NCBI GenBank assembly: GCA_030064795.1
Contig: JASJEI010000202.1
Span: 1-12,747 of the forward strand
DNA from: Pleurocapsa sp. MO_226.B13
GTDB lineage: Bacteria > Cyanobacteriota > Cyanobacteriia > Cyanobacteriales > Xenococcaceae
Reading direction: 5' to 3'
DNA: 12,747 nucleotides
The notes under the pieces are model-generated. The model was not told the DNA's origin and did not search any database. It saw nothing but the letters and a program-made list of their open reading frames with translations. Positions 1 to 6,911 of the stretch are shown here, piece by piece. Each line of letters starts with the position of its first letter. Within the stretch, counting starts at the first letter, position 1. The position numbers were made by a program, and so were the translations under genes.

Positions 1-215
1 TCGAAGAAATTACTTTTGATGATATCGAAGAAACAACAGATATCAACTTAGAAGCAATTACTTTTGATGATGCTGACGATTCGATCAACGCCAGTCTCGA
101 AGCAATTACTTTTGATGATATCGAAGAAACAACAGATATCAACTTAGAAGCAATTACTTTTGATGATGCTGACGATTCGATCAACGCCAGTCTCGAAGCA
201 ATTACTTTTGATGAT
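1..215 (+). repeat. 96-bp in-frame tandem repeat
   Basis: Bases 1-96 and 97-192 are identical except for one difference near the start of the unit (GAAATT versus GCAATT). A third partial copy runs from 193 to about 215. Because 96 is a multiple of three, each copy adds 32 residues, made of two related 16-residue modules. The copies are nearly identical in DNA as well as protein, including third codon positions, which points to recent duplication or gene conversion. More copies may lie beyond the left edge. Confidence 0.93.
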
Positions 216-677
216 TCTGATAGCTCAATCGATTCTAGTTTAGAGGAAATTAATTTTGATAATGCTGAGGATAATTTTATCGATGAGTTAATTGATAGTT
301 TAGATCTTAGTAGTAGCAATGGAGATATCAATCTTAATTTAGATAATTTAGATCTAGCTGAATCTTCTGATGATACGAGTTTCGATCTCTTAGGCGATAA
401 TGCAGCAGAAACTACTGACTTGTCCGACGACCAATCTGATGATATGAATAATATTTCTGCCTGGTTGGAGAACTTAGAAACGCCTAACCGAAATTCCGAT
501 GATATTAGTGAGTGGTTGAATCAGCTAAATAGTAAGCTTAACGATTTTGACCAAGAAGATAGCAGCGATCGCAAGATAATTTCATCCAAGAATGAAGCAG
601 AAGAGATCTCGTTTCAATTTATAGAAGATTTACTGGAAGAAGATTCTAACAAAAATAAGAATGATAATAATGAATAA
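1..677 (+). CDS. Acidic repeat-containing protein, C-terminal part (5' end outside window)
   Basis: The frame beginning at base 3 is open without a start to the stop at 675-677, giving about 224 residues of a longer protein. I do not recognise the family. The N-terminal part consists of 16-residue units that alternate between two types, beginning EAITFDDIEETTDINL and EAITFDDADDSINASL. The third copy degrades into SSLEEINFDN and then a low-complexity stretch rich in Asp, Ser, Leu and Asn. The last third carries two related segments, ISAWLENLE and ISEWLNQLN, which look like short amphipathic helices with a Trp-Leu core. The tail is charged and ends DSNKNKNDNNE. No membrane segment or Cys motif is visible. 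The strong acidity and repeats suggest an extended or scaffold-like protein, but this is inference. It converges on the ExbB/ExbD-like pair and is followed by a palindromic terminator. A start at 420 (TTG) would be internal to the same frame and is not needed. Confidence 0.8.
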   Translation, partial: EEITFDDIEETTDINLEAITFDDADDSINASLEAITFDDIEETTDINLEAITFDDADDSINASLEAITFDDSDSSIDSSLEEINFDNAEDNFIDELIDSLDLSSSNGDINLNLDNLDLAESSDDTSFDLLGDNAAETTDLSDDQSDDMNNISAWLENLETPNRNSDDISEWLNQLNSKLNDFDQEDSSDRKIISSKNEAEEISFQFIEDLLEEDSNKNKNDNNE

Positions 678-741
678 AAATTCTCTGTAGTCTTCTTAAC
701 AAGGAAGAAAATTGTTTCTTACTTTGCCTAAAAATAAGTCG

Positions 742-775
742 ATATTCCTAAGATTTTCCAAAATCTTAGGAATAT
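742..775. terminator. Perfect 16-bp palindrome, probable bidirectional terminator
   Basis: ATATTCCTAAGATTTT (742-757) is exactly complementary to AAAATCTTAGGAATAT (760-775), with only CC between, so the real loop includes some of the inner A-T pairs. On the + strand the stem runs into TTTGA. On the minus strand it is followed by CGACTTATTTTT. It lies between the converging acidic repeat gene (stop at 677) and the ExbD-like gene (stop at 967), where a shared terminator is expected. Confidence 0.6.
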
Positions 776-830
776 TTTGACGCTCGCCTTTTTGTTCGTA
801 GAGGACGTACCAAGTCACATCCCTACAGGA

Positions 831-900
831 GTAATAAGTAATAAGTAATAAGTAATGAGTAATAAGTAACTTAGGGAATTAATAACTAATGACTAATAAC
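831..900. repeat. Heptamer repeats (GTAATAA / TAATAAC types)
   Basis: Positions 831-865 hold five consecutive 7-bp units: three GTAATAA, one GTAATGA and another GTAATAA, followed by a partial GTAA. After a short interruption, 880-900 holds TAATAAC, TAATGAC and TAATAAC. Degenerate heptamers like these are common in cyanobacterial intergenic DNA (short tandemly repeated repetitive sequences). Their role is not known from this sequence. Confidence 0.8.
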
Positions 901-923
901 CAAAAACAAGAGTGTAAGCTCTC
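901..923 (-). terminator. Terminator-like hairpin after the ExbD-like gene
   Basis: Read on the minus strand, GAGAG, a six-base loop CTTACA and CTCTT form a short five-pair stem (one G-T pair), directly followed by GTTTTTGG. It begins about 44 bp beyond the stop of the ExbD-like gene. The stem is short, so this is only a plausible intrinsic terminator. Confidence 0.35.
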
Positions 924-966
924 TATAATATTAAATTAATAGTTTGTCTTAAATTTTCTCCCATCT

Positions 967-1434
967 TTAGGATTCGATTGTGAGTTCTAAACCAAATTCT
1001 AGTGGTTCGTAGCCGATATCTATTCCTTCCTGGGCGACCAATTCTCGAATTTTATTGAACATTTCTAGACCATCAGGACGCAAGATGACAATTAGATACT
1101 GTTCATCTTTATTGGCTTTTAAGTTGGCGATCGCTTTTCTTAGGGGAGACTGTTCGTCATAGAGATCTGCTCTGGGGGCAAAATCTTTACTAGGATGAAG
1201 TACAAAACCATTTTGGCGACATTCAATGTAGATCGGAGTTTTGTCTTGATTTGCTCCTTTGCGATCTGCTTCGGTCTTTGCCACTACCGCCGCTTCTTGG
1301 GGTTCGAGAGCTTGGCTAGTCAGGACAATAATTAACAAGATCAGCGTGCCGATGGTACAGGCTAAAACAGCCAGAAAAGGAAATAGTTCGACTTCTGTTG
1401 TTTGCCGTTTACGATAGATGTTACGCCTCGACAT
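967..1434 (-). CDS. ExbD/TolR-like membrane protein
   Basis: This 155-residue protein has the ExbD/TolR layout. A short basic cytoplasmic start (MSRRNIYRKR) is followed by one transmembrane helix at about residues 17-40 and a soluble domain on the far side of the membrane. The stretch YLIVILRPDG at 113-122 and the following helix resemble the end of the ExbD fold. ExbD, TolR and MotB normally carry an Asp in the helix (in a context like PFID) that is essential for proton flow. Here the matching stretch is ELFPFLAVLACTIG, with Ala at that place and no Asp or Glu inside the helix; Glu14 and Glu16 lie just before it. The gene starts 48 bp after the ExbB-like gene stops, so they are probably one operon and one complex. 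No clear Shine-Dalgarno is visible. The cargo or partner is unknown; no TonB-like protein or outer-membrane receptor is in the window. Confidence 0.75.
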   Translation of the reverse strand: MSRRNIYRKRQTTEVELFPFLAVLACTIGTLILLIIVLTSQALEPQEAAVVAKTEADRKGANQDKTPIYIECRQNGFVLHPSKDFAPRADLYDEQSPLRKAIANLKANKDEQYLIVILRPDGLEMFNKIRELVAQEGIDIGYEPLEFGLELTIES

Positions 1435-1482
1435 AAATAATAATCAAATAATAATCACTGTATTTTTATTTTTCTAGGTCAG

Positions 1483-2910
1483 TTAATAATTTTTGCCGTT
1501 ATCCTGTTCTACTAGGGTAATTCGACGGGGTTTATTAAGTTGTTGCAGAATGGGCTGAAGTTGATAAAGACTATCTTTGACACCAACCAAAACATTTTCT
1601 AGTTGAGCGGTTTTTTCTAGAGAAACAAAACTCCGTTCCAAACCCTGTTGAATTTGTTGAAAATCAGTCATCTTCTGAGCAGCAATTTCCAGGGAACTGA
1701 CGCGGTTTTCTAGAATTCGAGCGGCCTGTTCTAATTGCTGGCTAATTCCCTGAGTTTGAGCGTTGAGATCGCTTGCTGTTGCTAAGTTTCTCGCTCTAAT
1801 CTCTTCGACAATTCCTCTAATTTGCCCGACTAGCTCTTGATTTGCCTGTTGTTGTTGGGCAAAGAAAGTTAAAAACTCCTGGCGATCGCGATTGGTCTGT
1901 TGTGCGATCTGGTTAACTTGAGCAATGACCTGAGAACTGACATCCTGGACTTTGCTAATTTCAGCAATAAATCCTGTAGATAGACTTCGAGCAGCCTGTT
2001 CGGCATAGCTGTGGGCTGGTTGGACTAAATCTTGAGGATTGGGAAAATGTTCTTCTATCGCTCCTTTTATCGACTCGTTAATTGTCTCTTGGTCTAGCTG
2101 CTCGTTTTTCTTTTTCAGGCGGGGTAACAATTTATCGTTAATAAAAACATCAATCCCCAGAAGCAAACCAGATTCGTAGCGTTCTACTAGCACCAGGGGA
2201 ATCATGACCACAACGCTGAGAAATAAAGCCAATAAAGTTGTATCAAAAGCCAAACCCAAATTACTCGTGACTTGTCCGATACCTTCTTTGATTTGTTCGA
2301 CATCTCCTGAATTTTCTAAAAATCCTGAGAAACCGCTGACCGCACCACTAATACCAATAACCGTACCAATAAAGCCCAAGAGAGGAATTGCCCAAACCAA
2401 GATCCGAGGTACAGAATAAGAAGACTCGGAAGCAGCCAGATAAAAGGAAGAATCATCGAGAGCAAACTCATTGGCTACAGTGCGATCGCCACTTTTGATA
2501 TAGGTTTTTAAGATTCTTCCGCAGCGCAATGCGACTAAATTGTTATCTCTCATCAATCTTTCCTGAAAATAAGCCACCTCATGAGCATCGGGTCGATCCA
2601 AAGGAATATGATCGGCGATCCAGATTTTATTAAGAGCATCGTATTCTCTTCTCAGGAGCAAAAACTTTAAAATGGTGGTGGCAATTACTAACGCAGCGAG
2701 GGCAACTACTATCGCCTGTACAAAACCCCGCTCGAATAGCAAAACACCAATATAAGATTCTCTAAATACTGGCACTATACCAATCACAGCATAAGTGACT
2801 ATAAAAATAGCCAACGCTAAGGAAATCAGAAATATTGGATCTACTTCTAATTCCTGACGTTTAGAATTTCGATAACGAGGTTTTTTAGGATTGAGTTTGA
2901 ACTTGCTCAT
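1483..2910 (-). CDS. MotA/TolQ/ExbB-family channel protein with long coiled-coil tail
   Basis: The protein has 475 residues, about twice the length of ExbB or TolQ. Membrane segments are visible at about 25-47, 62-86, 168-192 and 218-241. The last two form the recognisable MotA/TolQ/ExbB domain: IPLLGFIGTVIGISGA at 175-190, then NLGLAFDTTLLALFLS at 217-232, which carries the threonines typical of the fourth-helix region. A cytoplasmic segment follows. From about 300 to 455 a Gln/Glu-rich, heptad-like stretch predicts a long coiled coil. Family knowledge suggests an oligomeric inner-membrane channel that works with the ExbD-like protein just downstream. The long cytoplasmic tail resembles motor-type relatives more than ExbB, so signal or force transfer to a cytoplasmic partner is possible (inference). 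The ATG at 2908-2910 has no obvious Shine-Dalgarno. Confidence 0.8.
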   Translation of the reverse strand: MSKFKLNPKKPRYRNSKRQELEVDPIFLISLALAIFIVTYAVIGIVPVFRESYIGVLLFERGFVQAIVVALAALVIATTILKFLLLRREYDALNKIWIADHIPLDRPDAHEVAYFQERLMRDNNLVALRCGRILKTYIKSGDRTVANEFALDDSSFYLAASESSYSVPRILVWAIPLLGFIGTVIGISGAVSGFSGFLENSGDVEQIKEGIGQVTSNLGLAFDTTLLALFLSVVVMIPLVLVERYESGLLLGIDVFINDKLLPRLKKKNEQLDQETINESIKGAIEEHFPNPQDLVQPAHSYAEQAARSLSTGFIAEISKVQDVSSQVIAQVNQIAQQTNRDRQEFLTFFAQQQQANQELVGQIRGIVEEIRARNLATASDLNAQTQGISQQLEQAARILENRVSSLEIAAQKMTDFQQIQQGLERSFVSLEKTAQLENVLVGVKDSLYQLQPILQQLNKPRRITLVEQDNGKNY

Positions 2911-3038
2911 GTTAATTTTTATTGTTTTGGGTTGCTATTTTTGCCAGGAGGTTCTTTTGTTGTCAGTAATAGCTTATCCTTTAGTCCCCAGTCAATTGAT
3001 TATTTATCAAATACAAGTAAAGATAACGAATAAAAGCG

Positions 3039-3097
3039 AAAAAAAGAGAGAGGAATTGGGAGTTAAGAATTAAGTATCTAGCTCCTCTAATTCCCCT
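3039..3097 (-). terminator. Imperfect hairpin with T-run between the prohibitin and ExbB-like genes
   Basis: On the minus strand an AGGGGAATTAGAGGAG arm can pair, with bulges, with ACTCCCAATTCCT, and the sequence then runs into CTCTCTTTTTTTCG. It lies about 65 bp beyond the prohibitin stop and about 130 bp before the ExbB-like start. The T-run fits an intrinsic terminator, but the stem is imperfect and the repeats resemble degenerate heptamers, so confidence is low. Confidence 0.35.
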
Positions 3098-3162
3098 ACT
3101 TCTCTAGGTTACGATCTTTAGCTCATTTGTTAAGGATTACAATTATTTATTCCTAGCGTAGC

Positions 3163-4002
3163 TTATTCCATATTTCCTAAATTAAACAAAAAGGGAACAC
3201 CACCTGCGGAATCTCCTCCTGTCACCAATACTTTAGGCATTTGCGCCCCGCCTTCTCGCCAAGCTTCAATTGCTTCTTTTTTCAGTACTAGTTCACCGCC
3301 TTGCGCTCTCAAGGTTTCGGCAAGCAATCTTTGAGCCTCTGCTTTACCTTTGGCGCGGTTAATATCTGCTTGAGCCTCTTGTTCTGCTTCTCTAGCTACG
3401 TATACGGCTCTTTGGGATTTTTGTTCGGCAATTTGCTTTTCTTCCACTGCTCTGGCAAATTCGGGGGAGAAGCTCAGATCTACCACACTCGTATCTAGGA
3501 CTATGATGCCGTATTTATCCAAACGTTCGCCTAAAGCATTGTCAAAGTCTTCTTTTAGTTCGTTACGTTTGGTAATAGCTTCTTCTACTGTTCTTTTAGC
3601 AGCAGCAATTTTAAATGATTCCTGAGTTTGGGGAGCAATAATTTTAGAAACAATATTTTGCAGCGTACCTTGCTTTCTACGAATTTCCACTACTTGAACG
3701 GGATCGAGACGGAAATTGATCGCAAAGCTCGCCTTGAGATCTTGTAAATCCTTGGTAGAGCTTTCGGCGGGTACTTCAAATTTTTGCACCGTAAGGTCAT
3801 AGATATCTACATTAGATATTAGAGGCGGACGGAGATGAATTCCTTCCAGCAAAACCCCATCTTGAGCTTTACCTAGAATGCTCAAAACCCCAGCCTGACC
3901 AGGATTTAGAATTACAAATGAATTAAAAGCCAGCAAAACTACTAAAGCAGCAATAATACCACCCAGTAAAGGTTGCCAACTACCTGATGATTGACTATTC
4001 AA
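3163..4002 (-). CDS. Prohibitin-family SPFH membrane protein
   Basis: The 279-residue protein has one N-terminal membrane anchor (about 12-32), then an SPFH/prohibitin domain and a long helical C-terminal half. LNPGQAGVLSILGK at 32-45 is the typical entry to the domain, and the Ala/Glu/Gln-rich helix at about 183-245 is the usual oligomerisation coiled coil. Length and domain order match bacterial prohibitin homologues, including the cyanobacterial Phb1 type. These form ring-like membrane assemblies thought to scaffold or regulate membrane proteases. The start is TTG (rather than ATG): an AGAGGAG lies 8 bases upstream, no ATG exists nearby, and the first internal Met is residue 255. The FtsH-type protease often linked functionally to this family is not in the window. 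The C-terminal PFLFNLG motif agrees with prohibitin homologues as I remember them. Confidence 0.92.
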   Translation of the reverse strand: MNSQSSGSWQPLLGGIIAALVVLLAFNSFVILNPGQAGVLSILGKAQDGVLLEGIHLRPPLISNVDIYDLTVQKFEVPAESSTKDLQDLKASFAINFRLDPVQVVEIRRKQGTLQNIVSKIIAPQTQESFKIAAAKRTVEEAITKRNELKEDFDNALGERLDKYGIIVLDTSVVDLSFSPEFARAVEEKQIAEQKSQRAVYVAREAEQEAQADINRAKGKAEAQRLLAETLRAQGGELVLKKEAIEAWREGGAQMPKVLVTGGDSAGGVPFLFNLGNME

Positions 4003-4010
4003 TCTACTAT

Positions 4011-4017
4011 CTCCTCT
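4011..4017 (-). promoter_or_regulatory. Shine-Dalgarno that fixes the TTG start of the prohibitin gene
   Basis: On the minus strand AGAGGAG lies eight bases before TTG at 4002-4000. It is the clearest ribosome binding site among the larger genes here, and it supports the non-ATG start. Confidence 0.75.
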
Positions 4018-4122
4018 TGATATTTAAAATAGGTTTGTTATCAATATTTGCAAGTTTATCGTAATTTGACGCTCGAACAGCGATCGATAATCTTCAAGAC
4101 ATCCAAGACTACTATCCAATAT

Positions 4123-4156
4123 CTGAGAATTTTAGTAGCAAAACAAAAATTCTCAG
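4123..4156 (-). terminator. 11-bp perfect stem-loop just after the DUF362 gene
   Basis: CTGAGAATTTT (4123-4133) and AAAATTCTCAG (4146-4156) are perfectly complementary around a 12-base loop. The stem begins four bases beyond the stop of the DUF362 gene. No T-run follows on the minus strand, so it may act as a terminator of weaker type or as a 3'-end stabiliser. Confidence 0.45.
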
Positions 4157-4159
4157 TCC

Positions 4160-5119
4160 TCAATTTCTGCCATAGGCTTTAATCGGTTCTTTGATAAAGC
4201 GAATATAAAAGTTTTTAAAAGTCGATCGCAAGACGCGGGGGAGTCCAAAATCAATTGGTACCATCGCATCGGGTAATTTCCAATCTGATACCTGTAGAGT
4301 TGCGGGTTTTTGGTAGGGAAATTCTATTTCAGCTAAGTCTTGACAGTATCCTTGTTTGAACTGAGCGGATAAGGTGGGTACAAGCAAAGGATTGACATTT
4401 AAAATCTCGATAACGGCTCGATCTAAAGCAAAAACATCGGTAGACGCGCCTAGAATTCTTAATTCTCTGGGTTCGCCACCACTAGGGCCGTTGCCTTCAT
4501 GACCGATAATTCCGTCGATAATGGTTAAATTAGGGGAGATAGCTTTTGCCGTTTCGACTAGCATTTCACCAAAGCGGTTAGCATCTTTACCCGCTTCCAT
4601 ATGCCACCAAGCTTTCATCTTTCCTGGTACGCAGCCAAAAAGGTTTTTCACCCCCAAGGTCATCGTTAACTGCATATGCGATTTTACCTTGGGTAAGTTG
4701 ATTACTACATCTGCATCCATAGCTTCTTGAGAAAGTCTCAAATGCTGAAAATTGTCATTCTCGGTAGCATAACGTTGACCTTTGAATTCGATAATAGGCA
4801 GATCTAATTCTGCACAGAGGGGAAGATAACCGTTAGCTTTCGCCACACCTTTGACACTACCAAAAGCAGGACTATCTCCTAAAAATGGTTTACCGCCAGC
4901 TTCTTTTACCAATTGGGCGACACAGTAAACTAGTTCGGGACGGGTGATACATTCTTTGGTTGGACGACTACCAGTCAGCAAATTGGGTTTTAATAAAACG
5001 CGATCGCCTGGTTTGACGATCGCTTTGATTCCCCCTAAAGGTTCGAGTAAATACTCGATACTGGATTTTAATTCTTTCAATTCGTAAGACTCGGCGCGAA
5101 TTAGACTGACGGTATACAT
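4160..5119 (-). CDS. DUF362 domain-containing protein
   Basis: The 319-residue protein matches the DUF362 family. Recognisable segments are GDRVLLKPNLL at 38-48, GGKPFLGDSPAFGS at 75-88, and INLPKVKSHMQLTMTLGVKN at 140-159 followed by GCVPGKMKAWWH at 162-173. The biochemical function of DUF362 is not established. Many relatives, especially in anaerobes, carry a C-terminal ferredoxin domain with two CxxCxxCxxxC motifs. This one lacks such a domain, as its few Cys are scattered. It has no membrane segment or signal peptide. It stands alone, with a 157-bp gap to the prohibitin gene and a 173-bp gap from tldD, each holding a hairpin, so it is probably transcribed separately. The ATG at 5119 is preceded by no clear Shine-Dalgarno. 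Confidence 0.88.
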   Translation of the reverse strand: MYTVSLIRAESYELKELKSSIEYLLEPLGGIKAIVKPGDRVLLKPNLLTGSRPTKECITRPELVYCVAQLVKEAGGKPFLGDSPAFGSVKGVAKANGYLPLCAELDLPIIEFKGQRYATENDNFQHLRLSQEAMDADVVINLPKVKSHMQLTMTLGVKNLFGCVPGKMKAWWHMEAGKDANRFGEMLVETAKAISPNLTIIDGIIGHEGNGPSGGEPRELRILGASTDVFALDRAVIEILNVNPLLVPTLSAQFKQGYCQDLAEIEFPYQKPATLQVSDWKLPDAMVPIDFGLPRVLRSTFKNFYIRFIKEPIKAYGRN

Positions 5120-5215
5120 TTTTATCGGAGTTAATTGAAATTATCTAGTTGTTAATGGTCTTGTTGGTAGCTATTAGCTTTTTTTATTTATATCCTAGGT
5201 CGAGGATAATCAAAA

Positions 5216-5244
5216 GATGGGCTGCATTATTGCTTGTACCCATC
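5216..5244 (-). terminator. Terminator-like hairpin after tldD
   Basis: On the minus strand GATGGG, a 17-base loop and CCCATC are followed immediately by TTTTGATT. The hairpin begins about 48 bp beyond the tldD stop. The loop is long, but the trailing T-run fits an intrinsic terminator. Confidence 0.42.
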
Positions 5245-5292
5245 CTGAAAATAATTAACAATTAACTAATTGTCTCTTGTCCACTCATTACC

Positions 5293-6681
5293 TTACCTTC
5301 CGCCGACTACTACATTTTTGATGCGAATGTGAGGACCACCAACGCTAACGGGTAAGGGCATCTGACCGCCTTTGCCACAGCCCCCATTGGTATAGAGGGT
5401 GTCGCTACTAATGGCATCTATATCTTGCAGAGTTTGAAAAACATTTCCCGATAGAGTCACGTCGCTAACGGGTTCGGCAATTTTACCGTCTCGGATCATA
5501 TAACCTTCTGCTGCTGCAAAAGTAAACATTTCGCCATTGGTTTGTCCCCCTAGCATTCTTACTGCATATACTCCCTCTTTGACCCCTGCAAACATTTCTT
5601 CTAAGGGAGTATCGCCTGGTTCGATCGCGGTATTGGTCATGCGGACAATGGGCGGGTAGTTGGCGCGAATCGCTCTAGCATTTCCTGTAGGAGTTTCGTG
5701 CATTTTTCCTGCTGTTTCGCGAGAGTGCAAACGCTCGGTTAGTACGCCATTTTTGATTAAATATTTGCGTTGTCCTGGTACGCCTTCATCATCGTATTTC
5801 ATCGAACCTGGAAGGTTTTCCATGGTGGCATCGTCTACTACATTTAGCTGCTCGATCCCCATTGGTTTTCCTAGAGTTAGCAATTCCTGCATCTTCGGAT
5901 TCTCATAGACAAAATCCGCTTCCGAGAGATGCCCAAAAGCTTCGTGAATAAATACACCAGCTAGATAGGGGTCGAGAATTACTGTATATTGACCGCCTTT
6001 TACCGATTTTGCTTCCAATTGCTTAATTGCTCGTTCTGCTGCCCCCCGAACTCGGTCTTCTATACCGACTAGAGCATCAAAATCATTGCGGGAATGGACT
6101 GATTCAAATCCTTGACGGACAATGTTGTCTTCCCCTTTGGCGATCGCAGCAAACCGTCCGTTGATATCTAATCTTTCTTGAACGATACAGCTACCAGTCG
6201 AGTTGACAAAGGTTTTGGTGGCAAAGCGATCGCCAATACTTGCCATCGTGGTTTGAATGCGAGGGTCGAAATCTAACAGGATCTGATTGTAAGATTCCAA
6301 TAGCTCACGCTTTTCTTGCAAAGATACGCTACGAGGATCGCGTCCGATCGCTTCGGGAACAAAATCTTCGATCGGTTCGACTTGTGCCAGTTGTGTTTCT
6401 TCTTTTCCTACCAGTTTCGCCTGAGAAATTGCCTCCTCGATTCTGGTGTTTAACTCTTTTAAACCATTAAAGGTGACAAAACTCCAGCCACCATTGTGGC
6501 AGGCGCGAATTCCACCACCGAGAGAAAAACTTCGGTCTACCGAGTCTAACTGTTTTCCCCGATAGGAAAGTCCTGTAGACTCACTTTGCTCGACGCGAAT
6601 TTCAAGATAGTCTACTTTATCTTTGTAGGAGGCGATCGCATTTTTTATTTGTTCTGTAGTCGCTGTAGCTGCTGTAGTCAT
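5293..6681 (-). CDS. tldD: TldD-family zinc metallopeptidase
   Basis: The 462-residue protein is a full-length TldD-type member of the TldD/PmbA (peptidase U62) family. The zinc-binding HEAFGH lies at 246-251, and the C-terminal CGKGGQMP region (Cys435) matches the family's third ligand site. A glycine-rich N-terminal half ends with a typical QYTVILDPYLAGVF lead-in to the metal site. In E. coli, TldD pairs with TldE (PmbA) to form a heterodimer that removes leader peptides from modified peptides and degrades unfolded ones. TldE lacks the HExxxH motif, so this gene is the catalytic partner. No tldE/pmbA neighbour is visible. The start ATG at 6681 lacks a clear Shine-Dalgarno. The gene diverges from the dciA-like gene across a 230-bp gap. 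Pfam-level assignment is secure. The substrate in this organism is unknown. Confidence 0.95.
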   Translation of the reverse strand: MTTAATATTEQIKNAIASYKDKVDYLEIRVEQSESTGLSYRGKQLDSVDRSFSLGGGIRACHNGGWSFVTFNGLKELNTRIEEAISQAKLVGKEETQLAQVEPIEDFVPEAIGRDPRSVSLQEKRELLESYNQILLDFDPRIQTTMASIGDRFATKTFVNSTGSCIVQERLDINGRFAAIAKGEDNIVRQGFESVHSRNDFDALVGIEDRVRGAAERAIKQLEAKSVKGGQYTVILDPYLAGVFIHEAFGHLSEADFVYENPKMQELLTLGKPMGIEQLNVVDDATMENLPGSMKYDDEGVPGQRKYLIKNGVLTERLHSRETAGKMHETPTGNARAIRANYPPIVRMTNTAIEPGDTPLEEMFAGVKEGVYAVRMLGGQTNGEMFTFAAAEGYMIRDGKIAEPVSDVTLSGNVFQTLQDIDAISSDTLYTNGGCGKGGQMPLPVSVGGPHIRIKNVVVGGR

Positions 6682-6856
6682 TTTAGATATTTGATTTTTT
6701 AGCTTTTAGTTTATTGTAAAACTACCAAACCTGTCGGCTTCTCTGAAATCGCGCAGAATAATCCTTCTAAATTGCTCAAGTTAGCAAGAGTATCTGCCCA
6801 ATTTTGGGTAAACTAATGTCTAATCCATGCTACTAGCTATTTCTTAGCAAAGCTTC

Positions 6857-6898
6857 CTGGGATTAAGTCGCGTTAACCTTCGCGTCGCCTATCCCCAG
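6857..6898 (+). repeat. Inverted repeat in the leader of the dciA-like gene
   Basis: CTGGGAT (6857-6863) pairs with ATCCCCAG (6891-6898) apart from one extra C. The GC-rich interval contains two CGCG cores around GTTAAC, which could extend the structure. The repeat ends 13 bases before the GTG start. It may be a dispersed palindromic element or a leader structure; nothing here decides between them. Confidence 0.3.
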
Positions 6899-6911
6899 AA
6901 CATAGGAAATA

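Noticed and set aside
1..215. CRISPR array
   Set aside because: The 96-bp units are contiguous, in frame and nearly identical throughout, with no unique spacers; they encode protein repeats.
967..2910. Zorya-type phage defence (ZorA/ZorB)
   Set aside because: The long-tailed MotA-like protein recalls ZorA, but the small partner lacks the peptidoglycan-binding domain of ZorB, and no ZorC, ZorD or ZorE is nearby.
2891..3073. 60-residue plus-strand frame between the ExbB-like and prohibitin genes
   Set aside because: It starts antisense within the ExbB-like start and covers AT-rich repeats; no motif.
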